DNA of 58,929 bases, from NCBI GenBank assembly GCA_002340325.1, contig DDLV01000049.1, forward strand, positions 1 through 58,929, in the 5' to 3' direction. Shown here one piece after another: positions 52,079 to 58,929 of the stretch; the stretch's first letter is position 1; the number at the start of each line of letters is the position of its first letter. The stretch comes from Glaciecola sp. UBA2563. Lineage in GTDB: Bacteria; Pseudomonadota; Gammaproteobacteria; Enterobacterales; Alteromonadaceae. The position numbers and the translations under genes are program-made. Below the pieces are notes generated by a model. It ran no database searches. It was given only the letters and a program-made list of their open reading frames with translations, and was not told where the DNA came from.

Positions 52079-52780
52079 ATGAATGGTCAAAAACACAGTC
52101 AGCATCTTGTTTCCAAGGGAGTTGATGAGCTTATTGAAAAGCTCAAAAACGACGGGATAAAAAGAGGAGAAAAAGAAGCCGCTAAAATAATCAAACATGC
52201 TGAATTAAACGCTGAAACAATCATAGAGAGGGCGAATGAAGAAGCTGCACACATTCGGGATAAAGCGAAAAATGAGGCGAGTCATTTTCAAAAAGCGGGA
52301 ACAGAAGCTGTAAAAACAGCAATGCGAGATGCAGTCCTACAACTTAAAACGGAACTAACAAATGAATTTGGCAGAGAGACGAAGAATTTGGTCAATGCAT
52401 CATTGGTTGAATCAGAAACAATTAAACAAATCATCTTAGAATTGGTGGGGAAGTTAGCCAAAGAGACAAATACCAGAGAAGTTCAGCAAGTCAAAATACT
52501 CTTGCCCAAAAAATTTTTAGATTTAGACGAATTGCGAAATAAATCGGAAACGTTAAGCAACGATGAGTTGGTGAATATGGTATTTGGTATCACCAGCACA
52601 ATGTTGCGAAAAGGCGTTGAATTTCAGTTTGACAAAAACAACGAGATTGAAAACGGTTTGCGGGTTGTACTTAAAGACAACAACATAGAGTTGGATCTTT
52701 CTGATGAAGCAATCACAAATCACTTGTTACTTCATTTGCAGCCGCGCTTTAGGGCAATTTTAGAAGGTATTATCCGGTAA
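52079..52780 (+). CDS. atpE: V/A-type ATPase subunit E (peripheral stalk)
   Basis: The 233-residue start at ATG 52079 has GGGAG at good spacing; an upstream TTG at 52064 would overlap the K stop without a ribosome site. The N-terminal half is a long charged coiled coil (EKEAAKIIKHAELNAETIIERANEEAAHIRDKA) and the C-terminal half is a globular head-binding domain. It forms the stator stalk. Its usual partner subunit G/H has no separate gene here, as in chlamydial and spirochaetal operons. Confidence 0.88.
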   Translation: MNGQKHSQHLVSKGVDELIEKLKNDGIKRGEKEAAKIIKHAELNAETIIERANEEAAHIRDKAKNEASHFQKAGTEAVKTAMRDAVLQLKTELTNEFGRETKNLVNASLVESETIKQIILELVGKLAKETNTREVQQVKILLPKKFLDLDELRNKSETLSNDELVNMVFGITSTMLRKGVEFQFDKNNEIENGLRVVLKDNNIELDLSDEAITNHLLLHLQPRFRAILEGIIR

Positions 52781-52816
52781 GACCTACCGTGCTCAAATAA
52801 AAAAGGAATTCAAAGG

Positions 52817-53512
52817 GTGAGCAACAACCAAGACAAATATGTTTCATTGATGGCTAGTTTTCCTCGAATCAATAGCCCTTTTCAGGAGGAGCCTAAACCG
52901 ATGTCACACTTAAAGCTGCATCGAAGGCTGTCTTGTCTAACCTCAAAGGACAGAGAGCTATTGCATGCGGTTGAGCATTGTGTTGCTTATGCACCTTATT
53001 CTGTTGATGTAAGTGATATGCAGAATTGGGCTTACCAAAGTAAACAGGAATTTGAGTATTTACACAATATAGATTTAAGAATTGTTTTGGAGAGCATTTT
53101 TAACCTGCGTGTTGTAGTAAGGGCCCTTAAATATAAAAACCAAGACTTACCAAACACAGTGATAGATCACTGGGCATTTGGACGGTTCTCAAAAAGAGTA
53201 AAACTTGATTGGCATAAACCTTTGTTTGGATTTGCAAATGTTATTCCTTGGATAAAAGAGGCAGAACAAATGATTGAGAAGCAAGATACGTTAGATTTGG
53301 AACACCTCATGATTGCTCAAGAGTTTCTCATTCTTAAACGCGCAGCATCAAAACACTGCTTTTCAATAGAAGCCGTAATCTTATATTTTTTGAAATGGCG
53401 TTTGTTTACTTATGTTGCAAAGATAAATGGAGAAGAGGCATTAGAGCACTTTCAGAAACATGTCGATTTGATTCTAGAAAATAATGGGGTATCTCAATGT
53501 CAAACAGCTTAA
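52817..53512 (+). CDS. DUF2764 protein, presumed subunit C substitute
   Basis: The 231-residue protein opens YVSLMASFPRI as in DUF2764, has a helical body and ends LILKRAASKHCFSIEAVILYFLKWRLFTYVAKINGEEALEHF. That resembles the C-terminal part of V-ATPase subunit C. The start is GTG 52817 with AAAGG just before. In chlamydiae, spirochaetes and Bacteroidetes the same family sits between E and A, where no true subunit C exists, so it is thought to couple rotor and ring. It overlaps subunit A by 16 nt. Confidence 0.82.
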   Translation: MSNNQDKYVSLMASFPRINSPFQEEPKPMSHLKLHRRLSCLTSKDRELLHAVEHCVAYAPYSVDVSDMQNWAYQSKQEFEYLHNIDLRIVLESIFNLRVVVRALKYKNQDLPNTVIDHWAFGRFSKRVKLDWHKPLFGFANVIPWIKEAEQMIEKQDTLDLEHLMIAQEFLILKRAASKHCFSIEAVILYFLKWRLFTYVAKINGEEALEHFQKHVDLILENNGVSQCQTA

Positions 53513-55314
53513 AAACGCAAGCCTACATCTCTGTAACGGGTGTCCAAGATGATATTGTCGAAGTGTCTTTAACCAAATACGGCATAGATAAAAAAGTACA
53601 ATTAATAAAAAATGAAGTTATCTATATTTTACCTTCAAAGAAAGGCGAAAAAGGGCGACAGGAGAAACTTCAAGCTGAAATTCTTCGCGTTCAAGGTAAT
53701 AAAGCGGATGCACAAGTATATGAAGATACAATAGGAATTGCTGTCGGAGACACTGTTGAAAAGACAGATAATTTACTCTCTGTTGAACTAGGTCCGGGGC
53801 TCTTGGGGCAAGTCTATGATGGACTTCAAAACCCACTGCCCGAAATTGCAGCCGAATTTGGAACATTCTTGCCAAGAGGTACAAAAAAATCCCCGTTGAA
53901 CGTTAAAAAGAAATGGGCATTTCAACCCGTAATTAAAGCAGGTGAGACCGTGGTTGCGGGTGATGTTTTAGGAAAATGTACTGAGGGTCGAATACAGCAC
54001 AGTATAATGGTACCGTTCGATTTTCAGGACAAACATGAAGTTATATGGATTTCGGAGGGAAATTTTACTACGCAAGATGTGATTGCACTGTTGAAAGATA
54101 CGGATGGTACTGAGTACGAAATTAAACTCTCACAACGATGGCCAATTAGAATTCCAATTAATCAAGCGCTTATAAAGTCAGGTATTTGTCATCAAGAATA
54201 TCCATCGGAACCATTAATTACGACACAACGATTGATTGATACATTTTTTCCTATTGCAAGAGGGGGAACGGCTTGCATCCCTGGCCCATTTGGTGCAGGT
54301 AAAACCGTTTTACAAAATCTCATTTCACGACATTCTTCGGTAGATATTGTCGTTGTCGTCGCATGTGGGGAGCGCGCGGGCGAGGTAGTGGAAACTATTA
54401 ACGAATTTCCAAGAATTGTGGATCCGCAAACAGGCGGTACGCTGATGGACAGAACAATTATTATTTGTAATACGTCTTCGATGCCCGTTGCAGCGAGAGA
54501 GGCTTCGATATATACAGGGATAACAATAGGAGAATACTTTCAACAAATGGGACTTAATGTGCTTTTGATTGCAGATTCTACCTCAAGATGGGCACAGGCA
54601 ATCAGAGAAACATCCGGACGCTTGGAAGAGATTCCTGGGGAAGAAGGTTATCCAGCTTATTTGGGTTCATATATTAAAGCGCTATATGAAAGGGCAGGTC
54701 TGATAAAGACAAACAATGGAAATTTAGGCAGTCTCACTATGATTGGAACAGTCTCTCCTGCAGGAGGTAATTTTGACGAACCGGTAACGCAGTCGACACT
54801 GTCAACTGTCAAATGCTTCTTAGGGTTATCAGCTGATAGAGCATATAAACGCTTCTACCCAGCAGTTGATCCTCTTTTATCATGGTCGCGATATCCAGAC
54901 CAATTAGCAAATTGGTTCGAGAATTATCATCAACGAGGATGGATGACAAAGGTCAATAGACTGCAAGACTTATTGATAAGTGGTGATTCTGTTCAAAAAA
55001 TGATGCAAGTAACTGGTCAGGAGGGAGTATCGCTGATGGACTATATTGATTATCAAAAAGCGATGTTTGTAGATCTCGTTTATTTACAACAGGATGCTTT
55101 TGATCCGGTTGATTCCTCTAATACACTCGAGCGACAAGCTTCTTTATTTGAGTTAGTATATAAATTTGCGGTTAAAGACTACAATTTTAATAGTAAAGAA
55201 ACAGCCAGAGTTTTCTTCACAGAATTGTCAGACAAAATGAAAAATCTGAATTATGCAGCAACACAGAGTGCAGAGTATAAGCAGATAAAGGCAGAAATTA
55301 TTTCATTGTTTTAA
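53497..55314 (+). CDS. atpA: V/A-type ATPase subunit A (catalytic)
   Basis: The 605-residue protein has an N-terminal barrel, a non-homologous insert (residues about 110-200, including FLPRGTKKSPLNVKKKWAF) and the catalytic nucleotide fold. Its P-loop is GPFGAGKT (residues 263-270, K269), followed by ACGERAGEVVE, DSTSRWAQAIRE and PAGGNFDEPVTQST. All catalytic motifs are intact. It ends the operon, an unusual last place; in chlamydial-type clusters A precedes B. Overlap with the DUF2764 gene shows translational coupling. Confidence 0.96.
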   Translation: MSNSLKTQAYISVTGVQDDIVEVSLTKYGIDKKVQLIKNEVIYILPSKKGEKGRQEKLQAEILRVQGNKADAQVYEDTIGIAVGDTVEKTDNLLSVELGPGLLGQVYDGLQNPLPEIAAEFGTFLPRGTKKSPLNVKKKWAFQPVIKAGETVVAGDVLGKCTEGRIQHSIMVPFDFQDKHEVIWISEGNFTTQDVIALLKDTDGTEYEIKLSQRWPIRIPINQALIKSGICHQEYPSEPLITTQRLIDTFFPIARGGTACIPGPFGAGKTVLQNLISRHSSVDIVVVVACGERAGEVVETINEFPRIVDPQTGGTLMDRTIIICNTSSMPVAAREASIYTGITIGEYFQQMGLNVLLIADSTSRWAQAIRETSGRLEEIPGEEGYPAYLGSYIKALYERAGLIKTNNGNLGSLTMIGTVSPAGGNFDEPVTQSTLSTVKCFLGLSADRAYKRFYPAVDPLLSWSRYPDQLANWFENYHQRGWMTKVNRLQDLLISGDSVQKMMQVTGQEGVSLMDYIDYQKAMFVDLVYLQQDAFDPVDSSNTLERQASLFELVYKFAVKDYNFNSKETARVFFTELSDKMKNLNYAATQSAEYKQIKAEIISLF

Positions 55315-55543
55315 GTATTATCTTGTTCAGGCAAGAAGAACTCCACTCATGTCATTAGAAATCTATCCAAAACATATTTAGGAGCTTAATAGGCGACACT
55401 TTTGGCTCAAGCCTATTTAAACGTCAATAGTCCTTTCCCATAGCTTCTATCAAATTAAACGAGCGGTCCTTATCTCGCAGAAAGCTATGCATGCTATTAA
55501 AAAACGGCAGCTCCAAATCTGATCTTAATCAATAAATGACATG

Positions 55544-55555
55544 TGATGAATATCA
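55544..55555. promoter_or_regulatory. FNR-like core upstream of the small secreted protein
   Basis: TGAT-GAAT-ATCA keeps the symmetric FNR core with the flanking T/A pair changed to G/T. It is about 60 bp upstream of the start at 55614 and belongs to the longer stretch that matches 47721-47750. The rest of 55315-55613 shows no gene. Confidence 0.55.
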
Positions 55556-55613
55556 TTATGTATCATATTTAGCTATATTATATGTGCAGGTACAGAAAAA
55601 TTAGGAGCTCATC

Positions 55614-55958
55614 ATGAAAACGCAAATGAAATATCTATGCACGGCTGGCGTTCTATTAACACTTCTTTCTACTTTATGTAGCGCTAATAGCAATACCAAC
55701 TTATTGGTAGATGATTATAACATTTTGACATCTACCGCCTATGCAACATCGTATAATGCTGAACATAAGAATGATGTAATAGCGGATATGGATACTGAAG
55801 GTTGTCTCCTTACACCGACAAATGTCTTAAGTTCCGAGTTATATGTTGAATCGCTTTCATATCATGATAAAGGATTATCTTATGGTCCTGACGCAGAAGG
55901 GCTTGTTATTGAAGGTAAATTAACGTCAAGTTGTCTTGTTCCAGCTGCGGACAAATGA
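55614..55958 (+). CDS. Small secreted protein after the V-ATPase operon
   Basis: The 114-residue protein has a signal peptide (YLCTAGVLLTLLSTLCSANS, cleavage near residue 25). The mature part of about 90 residues is acidic with two Cys (EGCLLTPTNV and TSSCLVPA), probably one disulfide, and no recognised domain. AGGAGCTC sits 6-9 nt before the ATG. Its promoter shares a long element and an FNR-like core with the divergent DUF3141/V-ATPase promoter, so it may be a periplasmic part of the same response. Not an orphan by regulation, though unknown by family. Confidence 0.72.
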   Translation: MKTQMKYLCTAGVLLTLLSTLCSANSNTNLLVDDYNILTSTAYATSYNAEHKNDVIADMDTEGCLLTPTNVLSSELYVESLSYHDKGLSYGPDAEGLVIEGKLTSSCLVPAADK

Positions 55959-56036
55959 AATACACATTTTAAACCGTGAATATATAAAATGTTAGTTATT
56001 GATTTTAGGTTTAAGAGAACAGCCGAAACACATCAC

Positions 56037-56330
56037 TTAGAGAGTTACTGATGTTGAAATAGTAGTAGGGTTGTATGACCATTCAACAAAAGTAACTCTC
56101 AGTATTTTTAAGGTAATTTGCATCAACCCTGAGTTAAGGGCAATCAAGAAGTTAAATAGATAAATCTCTTTGCTGTGAGTTACCGGCTGAGTGGTTGCTA
56201 TACTTGCTGGAAGTGTAGATTGACTAAAAACTATCATACTTAAAAAAAGTATCATACTAAACAAAAAACTTTCATACTTTTTATGGTCTTGAAGTATTTG
56301 TTTGATGACACGTTTACCAATTGAACTCAC
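56037..56330 (-). CDS. Possible small membrane protein
   Basis: A 97-codon frame with two hydrophobic stretches (FLFSMILFLSMIVFSQS and YLFNFLIALNSGLMQITLKIL). The start would be GTG at 56330 with no ribosome site. The family is unknown. It may be a chance frame in an AT-rich interval; it is kept because hydrophobic segments of this quality are uncommon in shadow frames. Confidence 0.3.
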   Translation of the reverse strand: MSSIGKRVIKQILQDHKKYESFLFSMILFLSMIVFSQSTLPASIATTQPVTHSKEIYLFNFLIALNSGLMQITLKILRVTFVEWSYNPTTISTSVTL

Positions 56331-56556
56331 ACGACAAACCGGTCATTGGCCATTTATTACATGATGAGCAGAAAATCACAAAGTGGACTTTCATCAACCA
56401 AATATTCAGTATTCGCCTTTGTTTGAAAAGGAGACGTTCAGAGAAGTAAATTAGTTGGATTGATCGTTCACTTTCGATCGAACCGAGAGGTGACTATTAC
56501 AATAATCACTTTTGATATTGTGCTTTACATTAGAAGGCTCTCGATAAGCGTTTGGA

Positions 56557-57153
56557 TTACTGCGTCGAAAGGAATTTCTTTACAGACTTTCCCGCTATTT
56601 TAGCGACTGACTTCGGCTTTATATTTTGCAACTTTGCAATTCGACCAATTTGACCTTCAAGCAGAGCAAGGAGCCATTCAGCAGACAACTCATTTGAAAG
56701 TGTCTTGTTGATTTGCCCCAGTTTTTTCCCTTCATTGATTGCTTTGGCAAATACGTCTTTTATGTACATGTCATTATGTTTAACTTTCTCGGCTAAGACT
56801 TCATTACGAAGCGACTCTGCGTAAACTTCCGCCTCTAATCTCGCCTTATTTTCATCTGTGTTTTGAATGATATAGGTAACTAACTCAACAAGACCTTTTA
56901 ACTTATCTCTTGAGCTACTGAGATGCTTTCCCATCTCTTCCATGGAAGCTCTCTCATCGTCGACCATGCAGTTGATAATTTCTTCTTTACCCCGGAAGTA
57001 AGTGTATGCAGCACCTGCGCTAATATCCGCTTTTTGGAGTATTTGGCGCATAGATGTTTTATGAAATCCATTTTCGATGAAGCAAGCTTTTGAAGCCTCA
57101 ATTATTTGCCTCCGTCTTTTTTCATGAAGAGAAGTATCTTTTGTTCTTGCCAC
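56557..57153 (-). CDS. TetR-family repressor of the divergent RND operon
   Basis: The 198-residue protein has the TetR helix-turn-helix (RRRQIIEASKACFIENGFHKTSMRQILQKADISAGAAYTYFRGKEEII) and a helical ligand domain ending in a basic tail. The usual family length is 190-210. It is divergent from an adaptor/RND operon starting at 57349, the standard arrangement for efflux control. An inverted repeat at 57186-57199 lies 33 bp before its start. Confidence 0.92.
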   Translation of the reverse strand: MARTKDTSLHEKRRRQIIEASKACFIENGFHKTSMRQILQKADISAGAAYTYFRGKEEIINCMVDDERASMEEMGKHLSSSRDKLKGLVELVTYIIQNTDENKARLEAEVYAESLRNEVLAEKVKHNDMYIKDVFAKAINEGKKLGQINKTLSNELSAEWLLALLEGQIGRIAKLQNIKPKSVAKIAGKSVKKFLSTQ

Positions 57154-57185
57154 TTGACTACCAATACTTAATTGCCAGATAATAA

Positions 57186-57199
57186 AACGAACATTCGTT
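57186..57199. promoter_or_regulatory. Putative TetR operator
   Basis: AACGAA-CA-TTCGTT is a perfect 6+6 inverted repeat with a 2-bp centre in the divergent TetR/RND promoter, close to the repressor start. Short AT-flanked operators of this kind are typical of AcrR-type repressors. Confidence 0.55.
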
Positions 57200-57348
57200 C
57201 TATTTATAACACTGAGTTACGAAACGCTTATCATCGCTAAGTGTAGACGATATGAATTTAAAGCTCTAGAGCTGTCTTTAGCGCCTCATGATGTCATAAA
57301 GCGATGATTCCCGTGAAAGTTACTAATCATTCTTGAAAGGATCTTCTC

Positions 57349-58545
57349 ATGTTTTTTGATCTGCGTTTATCTAAAAATGCCATAATTTCCTCAGCTGCAA
57401 TACTATTCTTAATAATCCTTCCAAGTGATGAAGCACTCGCTTCTTCCGGACTGTTTGTTCACGCTGAACAGGTCAAGACAGGACAAGTCACAGAAATTCT
57501 TTACGCCGATGGAATTGCTCACGCTATTGTAAGAGAGCACCTATTGTTTGAGGGTGCTGGAAGAGTCGCATTTCTCAAATCAAATGATGATGGTAGCCCT
57601 CTACGAGAAGGCGCTGTCGTAGAAAAAGGAGAGTTATTAGCTGAGCTTGACCGTCGAATTGATGATGCAAACGTGCGCGCTGCTAGAGCCGAACTGGATA
57701 CTTTTCGAGCGGTGTTAAGAAACGCAACATCTGAATACGAAAAAGCAAAACGGTTGAAAAAAGCCAATGCTATTCAAGAGGGTCGGTTTGACGCGATTGA
57801 AACTGCATACCGACAGGCACTCGCTGATGTGCGAGCATCAGAAGCTCGTTCAGACCAGGCGATTGTTGGCATATCACAGTTACAAATACGCGCACCATTT
57901 GATGGGGTCATTTCGTTTATTAATGTACGAGAAGGGGATTTCTTCAGTCCTGAGATGATGAGTTCACGGTCATCCGCAACGGCAACACCCATCGTCATAA
58001 TGCAGCCGAATACATTTGAAATTATAACGGAGCTTCCAGTCTCGACATCCAAGCGAGTGCAGCCGGGCCAGACTGCATTCATTGTCGATGCCGGCACACT
58101 AGCTCATGCACAAGAGTTTGGGAACAGTTATGACGTGAGCTCTCAATTGAGTTCATTAACCGTCACCGGAAGCATAAGTGCAATAAGTCCTTCAATAGAT
58201 CCACTGTCCCGGTCCGTCAGAGCACGAGTAATGGTAAATGCAGAAGAGTCCCCCCTTATCGATGGCGGTTACACGACCGTATGGATTGTGACTAACCAGA
58301 AAGACAACGTAGTGGTTATGCCTATCGAAGCATTATTGCACAGAGATGATGAGAATTATGTCTTTGTGATTGAACCTACCACTATGGAAGTTGAAAAACG
58401 TATTATTACTATCGGTCTGATGGGAGAAGAAGGAATTGAGGTCACCGATGGCTTATCACCTGAGGATTGGGTGGTAACAAAAGGACGCTATCGACTTGCT
58501 AACGGCATGCTTGTTCGCGCTGATCTCAACAAAATGGGCGGATGA
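57349..58545 (+). CDS. RND periplasmic adaptor protein
   Basis: The 398-residue protein has an N-terminal signal or anchor helix (AIISSAAILFLIILPSDEALA), lipoyl halves (GAVVEKGELLAELDRRIDDANV and LQIRAPFDGVISFINVREGDFF) around a coiled-coil hairpin, then beta-barrel and membrane-proximal domains (VVMPIEALLHRDDENYVFVI). AAAGGA lies before the ATG. There is no lipobox. Its stop overlaps the pump gene start (ATGA), so the two genes are co-transcribed under the TetR repressor. Confidence 0.9.
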   Translation: MFFDLRLSKNAIISSAAILFLIILPSDEALASSGLFVHAEQVKTGQVTEILYADGIAHAIVREHLLFEGAGRVAFLKSNDDGSPLREGAVVEKGELLAELDRRIDDANVRAARAELDTFRAVLRNATSEYEKAKRLKKANAIQEGRFDAIETAYRQALADVRASEARSDQAIVGISQLQIRAPFDGVISFINVREGDFFSPEMMSSRSSATATPIVIMQPNTFEIITELPVSTSKRVQPGQTAFIVDAGTLAHAQEFGNSYDVSSQLSSLTVTGSISAISPSIDPLSRSVRARVMVNAEESPLIDGGYTTVWIVTNQKDNVVVMPIEALLHRDDENYVFVIEPTTMEVEKRIITIGLMGEEGIEVTDGLSPEDWVVTKGRYRLANGMLVRADLNKMGG

Positions 58546-58929
58546 TCATGTCAATACAACACCGTTGGTTACCCTATTTTTTTGCCAAAACCACATTTGC
58601 CAAGCTTCTTTTACTTACCATATTAATATTAGGGTATGTCTCTTACACAGAATTGACAAAAGAAACCATACCTGATTTGGAGGTTGGTGTTGGTATCATA
58701 TTCACTGAATGGGATGAAGGCGATCCACAGGCGATTGAACAACGGATCACAAATAAAATTGAGAAAGAGCTAAAGAGCTTAAAGGGGCTACGTCGCATTC
58801 AAAGCGGCTCTTATACTGGCTTATCCATCATTGTTGTTGAGTTTAAAGCAAACATTAAACAAGCAGATGCAATGACGCAATTGCGTGCGAAAGTGGCGGC
58901 CGCCGAGGGTGAAATACCCAGAGGTGCGA
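58542..58929 (+). CDS. RND efflux permease, 5' part (cut by the window end)
   Basis: The ATG at 58542 overlaps the adaptor stop; an ATG two codons later is also possible. The visible 129 residues read WLPYFFAKTTFAKLLLLTIL (helix 1), then YTELTKETIPDLEVGVGIIFTEWDEGDPQAIEQRI and TNKIEKELKSLKGLRRIQSGS. This is the first part of the periplasmic porter domain of RND pumps. The frame is open to the end of the window, so about 900 residues lie outside. Confidence 0.9.
   Translation, partial: MIMSIQHRWLPYFFAKTTFAKLLLLTILILGYVSYTELTKETIPDLEVGVGIIFTEWDEGDPQAIEQRITNKIEKELKSLKGLRRIQSGSYTGLSIIVVEFKANIKQADAMTQLRAKVAAAEGEIPRGA

Noticed and set aside
1..58929. CRISPR arrays, tRNA or rRNA genes, riboswitches
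   Set aside because: No regular repeat-spacer pattern, cloverleaf or known aptamer core was seen on reading; a covariance-model scan would settle it.

Overview
The window reads as a chromosomal segment of an AT-rich marine gammaproteobacterium, most likely of the order Alteromonadales. Pointers are an E. coli-type FadH, Vibrio/Alteromonas-style FlgT-like proteins, CpxAR-like signalling and many small lipoproteins. There is no rRNA or tRNA gene, so the placement rests on gene content alone. Roughly 60 real genes are visible, in short operons on both strands.

Layout. 1-6.3 kb: fadH, small metabolic genes, a GntR(YtrA)-ABC operon and a broken VapC toxin. 6.4-20.8 kb: an envelope locus bracketed by a CpxR-like response regulator (7105-7800, minus) and a CpxA-like kinase (18697-20136, plus). 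It contains an FlgH-like L-ring lipoprotein, two FlgT-like H-ring proteins, two further lipoproteins, a Ser/Thr/Asn-rich protein and two HTH-only LysR proteins; three of its intergenic regions carry perfect GTAAA-N5-GTAAA boxes, the known CpxR consensus. Inside this stretch sits a btaA-btaB pair for betaine-lipid synthesis behind a Pho-box-like element. 20.8-24.2 kb: a beta-lactamase-fold lipoprotein, a HAD phosphatase and an SPFH/ribbon-helix-helix pair. 24.5-26.7 kb: a cassette-like run (HicAB, UPF0158 and two hypothetical genes) separated by attC-like structures, with no integrase in view. 27-34.6 kb: a TonB-C protein, a DUF4097-like lipoprotein, a NatAB exporter, a decayed GNAT gene and a Zn peptidase. 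34.6-41.7 kb: an RND efflux pair and a second YtrA-ABC operon. 42-45.3 kb: an enoyl-CoA hydratase relative and dead IS91/IS3 elements.

45.3-56 kb: a DUF3141 protein (PHA-synthase-like fold, Cys nucleophile) transcribed divergently from a complete bacterial-type V/A-ATPase operon in the order B-D-I-K-E-DUF2764-A. The shared promoter holds a perfect FNR box, and a related element precedes a small secreted protein after the operon, suggesting an oxygen-responsive module. 56.5-58.9 kb: TetR and a divergent RND efflux operon cut by the window end.

The two best candidates for an undescribed system are the CpxAR-boxed FlgH/FlgT-like envelope locus, which has no rod, hook or motor genes beside it, and the FNR-linked DUF3141/V-ATPase module with its rotated gene order. 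Functions are inferred from sequence reading alone; no database search was run.
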